Part shown: in pieces, positions 7,430 through 15,303 of the stretch
Position numbering within the stretch: position 1 is the stretch's first letter
Layout of the letters: each line of letters opens with the position of its first letter
Origin: an uncultured Cloacibacillus sp.
GTDB taxonomy: Bacteria > Synergistota > Synergistia > Synergistales > Synergistaceae
Length of the DNA: 25,948 nt
Assembly: GCA_900545755.1 (NCBI GenBank)
Contig: URAG01000031.1
Coordinates: 1 to 25,948 of the forward strand
Direction of reading: 5' to 3'
Notes under the pieces: model-generated
What the model was told of the DNA's origin: nothing
Seen by the model: only the letters and a program-made list of their open reading frames with translations
Database searches by the model: none
Made by a program: the position numbers and the translations under genes

Positions 7430-8662
7430 ATGGAATGGGACAAACTTCCGCTCACCGTCCTTAAATTCGGCGGCTCATCAGTCGCGGACTCGGCGCGCAT
7501 GAGGCACGTGGCCCAGATAGTCAAAAAGACGCGCGAAGAGGGTTACCGCGTCGCCGTCGTAGTCTCGGCGATGGGCAACACGACCGACGACCTGCTCGCG
7601 CTCGCGAGTGACGTTGCGTCCGAGGCGGACGGCCGCGAGATGGACCAGCTGCTTGCGACCGGCGAGCAGCAGAGCGTCGCGCTTCTCGCGCTCGCGCTGA
7701 AGCAGTTTGGACTCCCGGCCCAGTCCTTCACGGCTCAGCAGGCCGGCATAAGGGCGAAGGGCTTCCCTATGGAGGGACGCATTTACAGGATAGAACCGGA
7801 GGCCGTAGAAAAGGTGCTCAACGAGGGCACAGTCGCGGTCATTACCGGATTTCAGGCTATAACGGACAACGGCGACGTAATTACGCTCGGACGCGGCGGC
7901 TCAGACCTTTCAGCCGTCGCGCTGGCGGCTTCGCTTGGTGCGCACTCCTGCCGCCTGCTTAAAGACGTGACGGGCGTGATGACAGGCGATCCGCGCGTCG
8001 TAAAAAATCCGCGCAAGTTGAAGCAGATAGGTTTCGACGAATGTATGGAGATGGCGGTGCAGGGCGCGAACGTCCTTCAGGCCAGAAGCGTCGAGATGGC
8101 GGCTCGCTACGACGTGCCGCTTTACGTAGGTTCAAGCTTTGTAGAAGAGGAGGGCACATGGGTAATGAGCAATCCCGTAACGGAGGGGCTTATCATAAAG
8201 GCCGTCGTCCATGACATGAAGGCGGCTAAGGTAGTGCTGCTGGGAGTTCCTGACATTCCCGGTGTTGCAGCGCGTCTTTTCGCGAATCTTGCGGAAAAAG
8301 GCGTCGGCGCGGAGATGATAATCCAGAACAACATGCGCGGAGGCGTCAACGACATCGGTTTCTTAGTTAAGAAGACGAACCTTGAAGTCGCGAGCCAGGT
8401 CTGTCGCGAAATGTGCCGCGAGGTAGACGCGCAGGGCGTCTCATTCGACACCGAGATAGCTCGAGTTTCCATAGTCGGCGCGGGTATAGCCAACCACCCC
8501 GAGATACCGTCGAAGATGTTCAACATACTTGCTGAGGCCGGTATAAACATAGAGATGATCGCCTCGACTTCGCTCGCAATCACTTGCGTCGTCGGCTCTT
8601 CGCGCGCCGAGGACGCTGTGCGCGAGCTGCACGACCACTTCATCGACGAGGTGGCGTTCTGA
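7430..8662 (+). CDS. lysC: Aspartate kinase (ACT-domain, lysC type)
   Basis: It phosphorylates aspartate, the first step towards threonine, methionine and lysine/DAP. At 410 residues it has the single-function LysC architecture. The amino-acid kinase domain shows LKFGGSSVADSARM, VVVSAMGNTTDDLL, the aspartate-binding LATGEQQS and the GRGGSDLSAVALAASLGA segment. Two ACT domains follow from about residue 262 (VVLLGVPDIPGVAARLFANL, then VSIVGAGIANHPEIPSKMFN). The start ATG touches the thrB stop (TAGATG) and has GGAGG upstream. In ACT2 the usual MISTSEI segment reads MIASTSL, so feedback properties may be altered. An internal start at codon 246 probably gives a separate beta subunit. A stand-alone enzyme without homoserine dehydrogenase fusion. 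Confidence 0.96.
   Translation: MEWDKLPLTVLKFGGSSVADSARMRHVAQIVKKTREEGYRVAVVVSAMGNTTDDLLALASDVASEADGREMDQLLATGEQQSVALLALALKQFGLPAQSFTAQQAGIRAKGFPMEGRIYRIEPEAVEKVLNEGTVAVITGFQAITDNGDVITLGRGGSDLSAVALAASLGAHSCRLLKDVTGVMTGDPRVVKNPRKLKQIGFDECMEMAVQGANVLQARSVEMAARYDVPLYVGSSFVEEEGTWVMSNPVTEGLIIKAVVHDMKAAKVVLLGVPDIPGVAARLFANLAEKGVGAEMIIQNNMRGGVNDIGFLVKKTNLEVASQVCREMCREVDAQGVSFDTEIARVSIVGAGIANHPEIPSKMFNILAEAGINIEMIASTSLAITCVVGSSRAEDAVRELHDHFIDEVAF
8147..8167 (+). promoter_or_regulatory. Internal ribosome-binding site and in-frame start for a lysC beta subunit
   Basis: GAGGAGGG (8147-8154) lies ten bases ahead of an in-frame ATG at 8165, codon 246 of lysC. Starting there gives 165 residues made of the two ACT domains. 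From memory, Bacillus subtilis aspartokinase II makes its beta subunit from a nested start at almost the same codon (about 246 of 408). By analogy this enzyme may be alpha2-beta2. Production of beta here is inferred. Confidence 0.55.
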
Positions 8663-9666
8663 TGAGCGGCAAGAGAGTTGCGGTTCTCGGCGCGACCGGC
8701 CTTGTCGGGCGCGAGATGCTGCTGACGCTGGAGCAGCGCGGTTTCCCCGTCTCGGAGCTCGTGCCGCTCGCCTCGGAGCGCTCAGAGGGGAAGAAGGTAA
8801 AATTCCATGGCGAGGATGTGACGGTACGCGCCGTCAGGGAAGATTCATTCAAAGGCGTAGACATAGCGCTCTTCTCTGCTGGCGGAAAAACATCGAAGCG
8901 CTGGGCGCCTGTCGCGGCCGCGAGCGGAGCGACCGTCGTAGACAACAGTTCTGCGTGGCGCATGGATCCAGAGGTTCCGCTGATAGTCCCAGAAATCAAC
9001 CCAGGCGACGTGAAGCTAGCTCCGAAGAAGGGAATCATTGCGAACCCCAATTGCTCGACTATACAGGCAGTCGTTGTGCTCTATCCGCTGCACAAGGCGG
9101 CTGGGCTCAAGTATATAAACATCAGCACATACCAGTCGGTCGCCGGCACCGGCAAGGCCGCGATAGAATCTCTGCGCGACGGCTCGAAAGCTGCGCTTGC
9201 CGGCAGAGCCTATGAGGAAAAGGTCTACCCGCACGGCATAGCCTTCAACCTGTTGCCGCACATCGGCCCCTTCGACGATGAAGGAATCTCTGAAGAAGAA
9301 TGGAAGATGGTGAACGAGTCGCGCAAGATAATGCACCTGCCAGATCTGCGCGTCAGCGGCATTACGGTGCGCGTGCCGATATTCCGCTGCCACGGCGAAA
9401 GCGTGACCGCGCAGTTCGAAAGGCCGATAACGCCCGAAGAAGCGCGCAAGATACTCTCGAAGGCCCCCGGCGTCGTCGTGCGCGACGATCCGAAGTCGGT
9501 GGAGTACCCGCTGCCGCTCGACGTTGCGGGCACGGACGACGTCTGCGTCGGACGCATACGCCGCGACACGGGGCTCGACAACGCGCTCGCGATGTGGGTC
9601 GTCGGCGATAACTTGAGAAAAGGAGCCGCGCTCAACGCCGTACAGGTCGCTGAACTGCTTCTGTAA
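8662..9666 (+). CDS. asd: Aspartate-semialdehyde dehydrogenase
   Basis: An NADPH enzyme that reduces aspartyl phosphate to aspartate semialdehyde, the step after LysC. Length is 334 residues. The N-terminal Rossmann motif is VAVLGATGLVGREML, and the nucleophile is Cys131 in ANPNCSTIQ. The segment QSVAGTGKAAIESL and the later RVPIFRCHGESV with its histidine are family hallmarks. The ATG overlaps the lysC stop by one base (TGATG), with GAGGTGG upstream; the frame is open to 8584 but only within lysC. It is the last gene of the operon and is followed by a strong terminator. Asd also feeds DAP and lysine, yet here it is under threonine control. Confidence 0.96.
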   Translation: MSGKRVAVLGATGLVGREMLLTLEQRGFPVSELVPLASERSEGKKVKFHGEDVTVRAVREDSFKGVDIALFSAGGKTSKRWAPVAAASGATVVDNSSAWRMDPEVPLIVPEINPGDVKLAPKKGIIANPNCSTIQAVVVLYPLHKAAGLKYINISTYQSVAGTGKAAIESLRDGSKAALAGRAYEEKVYPHGIAFNLLPHIGPFDDEGISEEEWKMVNESRKIMHLPDLRVSGITVRVPIFRCHGESVTAQFERPITPEEARKILSKAPGVVVRDDPKSVEYPLPLDVAGTDDVCVGRIRRDTGLDNALAMWVVGDNLRKGAALNAVQVAELLL

Positions 9667-9673
9667 AATTCTG

Positions 9674-9701
9674 AAAGCCGGGGCCCGCGCCCCGGCTTTT
9701 T
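9674..9701 (+). terminator. Intrinsic terminator of the thr operon
   Basis: GCCGGGGC pairs with GCCCCGGC around a four-base loop, extended by AAA/TTT and followed by a T run. It lies 8 bases after the asd stop. Confidence 0.93.
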
Positions 9702-9796
9702 GCGTAGCATCGCGCGGCGCGCAAAACGGGATATATTTTTAGCCCGCTATGCCTTATACTTAAAGGTACGAATACTGCAAGCGGGTGGTGTCAGAT

Positions 9797-11980
9797 ATGC
9801 AGAAGGGAAGTCCGTCCCTGTTGTACAGCGCGCCGTGCGAAACAGGCTTCGACGCGGAAAAATTTTCTTTGCTGGCGCGTTCCCTTTTTGCCAACTTCTC
9901 CGCCGGAGACGGGCGAATACGTTCGGGCCTTCGCATTCCGCGCGGTTTCAAAAATCTCGTCTCGTCTTATAAAATCATCGGCAGCCATACGCCGCTGATC
10001 GGCGCCGGCAGGATAGATGCCGCTGTTGTAAAACTCTGTCCAGGTGTGGAAGTCACGGCGGCGAGGGAAGAAAGCCTCGTACGGTTCGTCGAGGCCTGCG
10101 TCGCCTCGGAGGGCTCGGACGGGCTGCTTGCATTCGTACCGCCATCCGGCGGATGGCGGGGCCTTATCGCTCTCGCGGCGGCGCCGCCGGTCAAGAGCGT
10201 TTCTGTGCCGGCAGGGCTTATGGATTTTATCTGCGCGGAAGCGCTCAAAATGTACCTCCATAAAAGCTGCGGCCTCAGTGAAGCGGCGCTCGACGGCTAC
10301 GTGGCTGACGACAGGATACTTTTCGACGACAGCATAGTGCGCAGTCAAGCGGCGAAGATAGACGAGGCGCTGGCGGCGATGCGTTTCTGCGACGTCGCGT
10401 CCTCCGACGGCAGGATCGTGCTCGCTTTTGTAGAAAAAGCCGCGCAGGCGCGCGTAAAACTCAATAAATATCTCGGCGCGCCTGGGCGGAACGCCTGTAG
10501 ATTCGCCGCAGAATTTATAAAAAACTGCCTGCACGCCACGGACTGCTCGGCGCCTGCGCTCGACGTCCTGAGCGCGGCGCTTATGCTTAAATATGGGGCT
10601 GCGCCGGGAGAAGGGCGCTTCGTCTGGGGCAGCGTCCTCGTGGACGGAATCATGGACGGCGAGGAATTCGACCTTATAATATCAAAGCCGCCGCACGTGC
10701 GCGGCGAGCAGTTCTCCTCCATCAAGCCCTTACTAGGCGGCTACGCGTCAGCGCAATTCGGCGCTGACCTATACTGCTATTACGTCGAGAAAGCGGCGGC
10801 TATGCTAGCGCCCGGAGGAAGTGCCGTAATGCTAGTCTCGAACAAGTGGATGAAGTCGCGCTACGGCGAAGGGCTAAGAAGATTTTTTGCCGAACGTCCA
10901 CCGCGCATGGTCGCCGACCTCGGCAGCGCTCCGCAGATAACCGGTTCCGCTATGCCGTTGTGCGTACTCTCGTTCTTTAGGGAAAATGTGCATGAAGAAC
11001 CTACGCTTGTGATAGCGGCAGAGGGCGCATGGAACGAACTGCATAGAAGCCGCGCCTCCGTGCAGCCATACGTGCGAGGAGCGGAAGAGCTAGGCGAAGC
11101 TCCGTGGAATTTCGCCGGGAGCGATAAAAAAAGCCTCGAAGCGAAAATATATGAAAAAAGCATGCCGCTCGCCTCGTGCGCCGGCGGAGTCTACCGTGGC
11201 GTTCTAACCGGGCTTAACGAAGCCTTTGTGCTCGACGCCGCCGAGGCGGAGGAGATAGCCGCGAAAGAAGCCGCATCGGCTTCTATGCTCGTCCCATTCT
11301 ATTCTGGGCGCGAGGTGAAGCGCTATTATCTGCCGCCCGCAAAGAAACGGCTGATATTCATGCCGAAGGGCTACACCGACCGCCGCCGTGAGCTAGAAGA
11401 GCCCGACCGCTGGTTCGCGGCCAATCATCCGTTAGTCGCCTCACGTCTCGCGCCGTTCGAGCGCAAAGCGGCGAAGCGGCGCGACAAGGGAGACTACTGG
11501 TGGGAACTGCGGCCGTGCAAATACTACGGCGTTTTTGAGCGGGGCAAGATAATCCTGCCAGTTATAACAAAGCGCCTCTCAGCTGCGGCGTCTGACGGCG
11601 CGGCCTACGTTAACGACAAATGCTGCGTCGTCGAAGGCTGCGACTGGTTTCTGCTCGCGCTGCTAAACTCAAAGCTCATGGATTACGTATTCCGTTCGCG
11701 ATCACCCGAGCTGCTCAACGGATATTTCGAGCTGCGCACAGCGGCGCTATCAGCGCTGCCCATAAGGCGAGTCAACCTTGAAAACGCCGCGCAGCGCGCT
11801 CTGAAAGAAGAGATAGAAGCCGCGGGTAAAAAGTTATCCGTGCTCTACAAGCAGGACCCCCCGGGGAAATATAAAAAAGCTCCAGCAGACATCGTCGAGA
11901 CTGAACGCTCTCTCGACAGGGCCGTCTACAAACTATATAATCTTTCCGCTAAAGAGATAAAACTCGTCGAAGACAACTAG
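9797..11980 (+). CDS. Orphan Eco57I/TaqI-like adenine methyltransferase homologue, probably catalytically inactive
   Basis: A 727-residue protein. The central part resembles Eco57I-type N6-adenine methyltransferases: FDLIISKPPHVRGEQF, a GADLYCYYVEKAAAMLAPGG segment, then VSNKWMKSRYGEGLRRFF. The C-terminal third (about 460-650) matches the TaqI-like target-recognition domain: GVLTGLNEAFVLD, PFYSGREVKRYY, a GDYWWELRPCKYY block, LLALLNSKLMDYVF and ALSALPIR. The key motifs are altered. The catalytic (N/D)PPY reads KPPH (residues 297-300), and the SAM loop expected as DPACGSGAF reads DVASSDGRI (from about 199). The first 190 residues show no nuclease motif I can name. ATG at 9797 has GGGTGGTG upstream; GTG at 9785 or 9788 is possible. 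No restriction partner is nearby. A TATACT -10-like box (9755-9760) lies upstream without a good -35. It may bind DNA without modifying it. Confidence 0.75.
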   Translation: MQKGSPSLLYSAPCETGFDAEKFSLLARSLFANFSAGDGRIRSGLRIPRGFKNLVSSYKIIGSHTPLIGAGRIDAAVVKLCPGVEVTAAREESLVRFVEACVASEGSDGLLAFVPPSGGWRGLIALAAAPPVKSVSVPAGLMDFICAEALKMYLHKSCGLSEAALDGYVADDRILFDDSIVRSQAAKIDEALAAMRFCDVASSDGRIVLAFVEKAAQARVKLNKYLGAPGRNACRFAAEFIKNCLHATDCSAPALDVLSAALMLKYGAAPGEGRFVWGSVLVDGIMDGEEFDLIISKPPHVRGEQFSSIKPLLGGYASAQFGADLYCYYVEKAAAMLAPGGSAVMLVSNKWMKSRYGEGLRRFFAERPPRMVADLGSAPQITGSAMPLCVLSFFRENVHEEPTLVIAAEGAWNELHRSRASVQPYVRGAEELGEAPWNFAGSDKKSLEAKIYEKSMPLASCAGGVYRGVLTGLNEAFVLDAAEAEEIAAKEAASASMLVPFYSGREVKRYYLPPAKKRLIFMPKGYTDRRRELEEPDRWFAANHPLVASRLAPFERKAAKRRDKGDYWWELRPCKYYGVFERGKIILPVITKRLSAAASDGAAYVNDKCCVVEGCDWFLLALLNSKLMDYVFRSRSPELLNGYFELRTAALSALPIRRVNLENAAQRALKEEIEAAGKKLSVLYKQDPPGKYKKAPADIVETERSLDRAVYKLYNLSAKEIKLVEDN

Positions 11981-12035
11981 ACCGCAAGGTTCTGCGCTCT
12001 CCGGCGAGGCACGAACGATATAGGAGGATTCCGCA

Positions 12036-12956
12036 ATGATAAAAAGACGCGCCGTTTCAACAGCGATGCTGCTCTCCTGCGCGCTTATATGGGGCACGTC
12101 ATACATAGCTCAGATACTAGGAATGCAGGAAATCGGGCCGCTTACCTTCTGCGCTAGCCGCTACGTGGTGAGCGCCACGGCGCTCTTGCTACTTCTCGCC
12201 GTCATGGGGACCCGCGTCGATTCGCCTGACGGCCGCGGCCTGCGCTCCGCGGCAGAAAAACGCGAAGAGCGGCGCAAAGTCCTCATGCACGGCGCAATAT
12301 GCGGCCTTGCGTTATTTTCAGGCTCTATACTTCAGCTTGTCGGAATGCAAGGCTCGACAGCAGGGAAGGCGGCCTTCATAACGGCGACATTCATCGTCAT
12401 CGTCCCTATATACGGCATATTCACGGGGAAAATCCCGTCCAAGACGGCGGTCTTTGCCATATTCATGAGCATGGGCGGACTCTACCTGCTTTCTATCAAA
12501 GATGGATTCTCCATAGAACGGGGCGACTTTATCGTCTTTCTAGGCGCGTTCTTCTGGGCGGCGCACATCATGGCCTGCTCAGTCTTTGTAAGGACGAGCG
12601 ATCCGCTGAAGCTCTCCGCCGTACAATTTGTCACTGTCGCGGTGCTGTCCGCCGCGGGCGCGCTCATCGTCGAACGCCCAAACTTTGCGGCAATATCCGC
12701 GTCGTGGCCGCCGATCATATATGCGGGGCTGGTCTGCACGTGCATAGCCTACACATTTCAAATGGCGGCGCAGCGCTGGGTCAGTCCGCTGACAACATGC
12801 ATTATCATGAGCATGGAATCCGTCTTCGCCGCTATATTCGGATATCTCGTCTTCGATGAAGTGCTCTCCGCACGCGAACTGATAGGCTGCGCCGTACTCT
12901 TCGCATCGACCGTAGTAGCTCAGCTCGACGATGTAAGAAACGGAACGTCCGGCTGA
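12036..12956 (+). CDS. EamA-family (DMT superfamily) permease
   Basis: A 306-residue inner-membrane protein with about ten hydrophobic helices in two EamA repeats. The first repeat opens with LLSCALIWGTSYIAQILGM and ITFIV-type helices follow; the second begins near GDFIVFLGAFFWAAHIMAC. The C-terminal SMESVFAAIFGYLVFDE and RELIGCAVLFASTVVAQ are characteristic of the family. A charged loop after helix 2 (about residues 62-82, RVDSPDGRGLRSAAEKREER) is longer than usual. Members export or import amino acids and other metabolites; the substrate cannot be told from sequence. The start has GGAGG upstream. It lies 55 bases after the methyltransferase homologue and could be read from the same transcript. 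No clear terminator was seen after it. Confidence 0.88.
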   Translation: MIKRRAVSTAMLLSCALIWGTSYIAQILGMQEIGPLTFCASRYVVSATALLLLLAVMGTRVDSPDGRGLRSAAEKREERRKVLMHGAICGLALFSGSILQLVGMQGSTAGKAAFITATFIVIVPIYGIFTGKIPSKTAVFAIFMSMGGLYLLSIKDGFSIERGDFIVFLGAFFWAAHIMACSVFVRTSDPLKLSAVQFVTVAVLSAAGALIVERPNFAAISASWPPIIYAGLVCTCIAYTFQMAAQRWVSPLTTCIIMSMESVFAAIFGYLVFDEVLSARELIGCAVLFASTVVAQLDDVRNGTSG

Positions 12957-12988
12957 GACATAAAAAAAACTAAAAAAGCAAATGCCTC

Positions 12989-13016
12989 TTTAATATCCGC
13001 AAAGTCGTGGTATAAT
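12989..13016 (+). promoter_or_regulatory. Predicted promoter of tRNA-Pro
   Basis: A perfect -10 TATAAT (13011-13016) lies 11 bases before the mature tRNA. The best -35 is the weak TTTAAT at 12989-12994 with a 16-base spacer. Confidence 0.55.
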
Positions 13017-13026
13017 CTCATAGTCT

Positions 13027-13104
13027 CGGGATGTAGCGCAGTCTGGTTAGCGCACCTGCTTTGGGAGCAGGGGGTCGTCGGTTCGAATCCGACCATCCCG
13101 ACCA
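13027..13104 (+). tRNA. tRNA-Pro (anticodon UGG)
   Basis: The full cloverleaf can be drawn. The acceptor arms CGGGATG and CATCCCG are followed by A and an encoded CCA. The anticodon stem CCTGC/GCAGG encloses the loop TTTGGGA, giving anticodon TGG, which reads proline CCA and, by wobble, other CCN codons. The T arm is GTCGG-TTCGAAT-CCGAC. It is a single tRNA gene with its own promoter and a terminator downstream. Confidence 0.97.
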
Positions 13105-13118
13105 AAATTGCGAAAATT

Positions 13119-13149
13119 ATGCGGGGTATGCCATGCCCCGCATTTTTTA
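13119..13149 (+). terminator. Intrinsic terminator after tRNA-Pro
   Basis: ATGCGGGG pairs with CCCCGCAT, extended inwards by a G-U and an A-U pair, and is followed by six T. It separates the tRNA from tig. Confidence 0.9.
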
Positions 13150-13183
13150 TGTGCCGAAAAATATTTTTCGCGGCCGCATAGTG

Positions 13184-13189
13184 TATAAT
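13184..13189 (+). promoter_or_regulatory. Candidate -10 box upstream of tig
   Basis: A TATAAT hexamer 70 bases before the tig start, downstream of the tRNA terminator. No good -35 is seen at 16-18 bases. A second -10-like TACAAT is at 13204-13209. A promoter is expected in this gap, but which box is used is uncertain. Confidence 0.35.
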
Positions 13190-13258
13190 GCGCGCTGTTA
13201 TGGTACAATGCTGTGGTTATGCTATGGCAGTTGTAATATTTGGAAAGGGGAAAATAAA

Positions 13259-14614
13259 TTGAAGACCGAAATTTTATCGCAGGAAAAAAATGTTGTGGAG
13301 GCCAAGGCTCAATTCACGGCAGAAGAGATAAACAAAGCGATAGAAAATACATATAAGGATATATCGAAGAAAGCCAACATCAAAGGCTTCCGCAAGGGCA
13401 AAGTTCCGCGCAGAATGCTCGAGCTATACTTTCCGAAAGATGCGGCCTGCGCAGAAACTCTGGAAAAACTGCTTGGCGACGCTATAGACAACATGGTAGA
13501 GGAATTCGAACTCAAACTCATCGCCGACCCTGACCTCAAGCCTGAGCCGCTCAAGGAGAACGAGCCGTATGAGTTCACCGTAAAGTTCGAGGTGACGCCC
13601 GAAGTTACACTTCCCGAGCTCGGCGAAGTGGAAGCTGAGAAAACTATCTACGAAGTGACTGACGCTATGGTAGACGAGAGAATCGCGAACATTTTAGATT
13701 CGCGCTCCGAGATCGTACCTACCTACGAGGAACGCCCGCTCGCTAAAGAAGACTATGTCTCCGTCAAGTACGACACATATGTGACTTATGAAGACGGCGA
13801 GGAGAAAAAAGAGCAGGACGGTATGAAGACGGAGATATTCCTCGGTTCCGACACTATCCGTCCAGAAGTCGCAGAGGCTCTGATAGGCAAGACCCCAGGC
13901 GAGAAGGTTTCTATAGAGCTTCCGAACGAAGGCGAGGAGGCGAAAAAGGCGAAGGCCGTTAAGAGCCGTTACGAGATAGAGGTTCTCGGCATCATGAAAA
14001 AGAACACGCCGGAGCTGACCGACGAGCTTGTGAATGAAATGACGCACGGCGCTCAGAAGACAGTGGACGAATTCAAAGCCAACGTCAGAAAGCAGCTTGA
14101 GGCTTCGGCCAGCCGTCAGAGCGAGTCCAGCCTCAAGGATTCTGCCGTCGAGAAGATTGTCGACCTTTCCGAAGTAGAGATTCCCGAAAAGATGATCGAG
14201 CGCCAGAAAGATTCCATGAGAGCCCAGCAGGCAGAGCGTCTCAAACGCGAGAACGACATGAGCATGGAAGATTTCTTCGAAAAGACGGGGATGGACAAGG
14301 ACGCTTATGAGGCTGAGCTTGACGCGGCTGCGAGAAGGATAGTCAAACGTTCGCTAGTACTCGAAGCGATAGCAGACGAGAACGACATCAACTGGACCCC
14401 AGAAGAGCTGAAGCAGGAGATCAACTCAATGGCGCTCATGTCCGGCGTCGAGCCGCAGAAGCTCCAGGAGTACATCTACGGAGACCGCAACAGGCTTTAT
14501 GATATAGCTGAGAGACTTCGCGCGCGTAAGACGATAGACTACGTCGGCAAGACGGTAAAATGCGTAGAAGTCCCCGAGAAAAAAGAAGCTCCCGCTGAGA
14601 AAGAAGCGGAGTAG
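13259..14614 (+). CDS. tig: Trigger factor (ribosome-associated chaperone)
   Basis: Trigger factor binds at the ribosomal exit tunnel, shields nascent chains, and has prolyl isomerase activity. Length is 451 residues, slightly above the usual 430. The ribosome-binding signature is IKGFRKGKVPRRMLE near residue 45. The FKBP-like domain runs from about 150 to 245 (RPLAKEDYVSVKYDTYV, then EIFLGSDTIRPEVAEALIGK). The rest is the helical C-terminal arm domain, ending in an acidic/lysine-rich tail with EKKEAPAEKEAE. The start is TTG at 13259, eight bases after GGAAAGGGGA; the open frame back to 13061 runs through the tRNA and is not real. It leads the tig-clpP-clpX-lon group. Confidence 0.95.
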   Translation: MKTEILSQEKNVVEAKAQFTAEEINKAIENTYKDISKKANIKGFRKGKVPRRMLELYFPKDAACAETLEKLLGDAIDNMVEEFELKLIADPDLKPEPLKENEPYEFTVKFEVTPEVTLPELGEVEAEKTIYEVTDAMVDERIANILDSRSEIVPTYEERPLAKEDYVSVKYDTYVTYEDGEEKKEQDGMKTEIFLGSDTIRPEVAEALIGKTPGEKVSIELPNEGEEAKKAKAVKSRYEIEVLGIMKKNTPELTDELVNEMTHGAQKTVDEFKANVRKQLEASASRQSESSLKDSAVEKIVDLSEVEIPEKMIERQKDSMRAQQAERLKRENDMSMEDFFEKTGMDKDAYEAELDAAARRIVKRSLVLEAIADENDINWTPEELKQEINSMALMSGVEPQKLQEYIYGDRNRLYDIAERLRARKTIDYVGKTVKCVEVPEKKEAPAEKEAE

Positions 14615-14653
14615 TTTTTTCATAGGAATTTTGGTAAAAGGAGGAATATTATA

Positions 14654-15238
14654 ATGTCCTATTACGTACCAATAGTAGTTGAGCAATCCGGAAGAGGCGA
14701 GCGTTCATACGATATCTACAGCCGTCTTCTGAAAGACAGGATAATATTCCTGGGCACGGCAATCGACGACACGGTGGCCAATCTGGTCGTGGCGCAGCTG
14801 CTTTTCCTTGAGAGCGAAGATCCAGATAAGGACATCTCAATCTATATAAACAGTCCCGGAGGTTCGGTGACTGCCGGGCTTGCGATATACGACACGATGC
14901 AGTATATCAAGCCCGACGTTTCGACGATTTGTCTAGGCATGGCCGCAAGCATGGGAGCTGTGCTTCTCACCGCGGGGGCCAAGGGTAAAAGGATAGCTCT
15001 TCCCAACTCACGCATAATGATCCATCAGCCGATGGGCGGAATGCAGGGGCAGGCTTCGGATATAGAGATACACGCTAAAGAAATCCTCAAGACGAGGGCG
15101 AAGCTGAACGAGATACTCGCGAAGCATACTGGCCAGCCGCTCGATAGGATAGAGGCGGACACTGACAGAGATTTCTATATGTCGGCAGAAGAAGCTCAGC
15201 AGTACGGGATCGTCGATAAGATAATCGAAAAACGCTAG
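14654..15238 (+). CDS. clpP: ATP-dependent Clp protease proteolytic subunit
   Basis: A 194-residue serine peptidase that forms the two-ring 14-mer degrading substrates fed by ClpX. The catalytic triad is visible: Ser99 in [11 protein letters not shown], His124 in [10 protein letters not shown], and an Asp near 173 in [12 protein letters not shown]. The N-terminal propeptide is short ([20 protein letters not shown]) and [16 protein letters not shown] marks the oxyanion region. The start ATG has AAGGAGG nine bases upstream. It lies 39 bases after tig with no terminator between, so the two are probably co-transcribed; a hairpin terminator separates it from clpX. Confidence 0.97.
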   Translation: MSYYVPIVVEQSGRGERSYDIYSRLLKDRIIFLGTAIDDTVANLVVAQLLFLESEDPDKDISIYINSPGGSVTAGLAIYDTMQYIKPDVSTICLGMAASMGAVLLTAGAKGKRIALPNSRIMIHQPMGGMQGQASDIEIHAKEILKTRAKLNEILAKHTGQPLDRIEADTDRDFYMSAEEAQQYGIVDKIIEKR

Positions 15239-15249
15239 GACACAGTCTG

Positions 15250-15284
15250 ACGAGGGGATTCCGTAGGGGGGTCCCCTCGTTTTA
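15250..15284 (+). terminator. Intrinsic terminator or attenuator between clpP and clpX
   Basis: ACGAGGGGA (15250-15258) pairs perfectly with TCCCCTCGT (15272-15280) around a 13-base loop, followed by a T-rich run (TTTTATT). It lies 11 bases after the clpP stop and 20 before clpX. The large loop suggests partial termination. Confidence 0.7.
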
Positions 15285-15303
15285 TTGCGAGGTGCCATTT
15301 CGC

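Noticed and set aside
9732..9760. Promoter for the methyltransferase homologue
   Set aside because: A TATACT -10-like box is present but no acceptable -35 lies 16-18 bases upstream, so I did not list it as a feature.
13027..13149. tRNA-Pro as an integration (att) site of a mobile element
   Set aside because: No integrase, no repeated 3' end of the tRNA and no foreign-looking genes follow it; the downstream sequence is a plain terminator and housekeeping genes.
13061..13258. Upstream extension of the trigger factor frame
   Set aside because: It reads through tRNA-Pro and its terminator; the TTG at 13259 has a good ribosome-binding site and gives the normal N-terminus.
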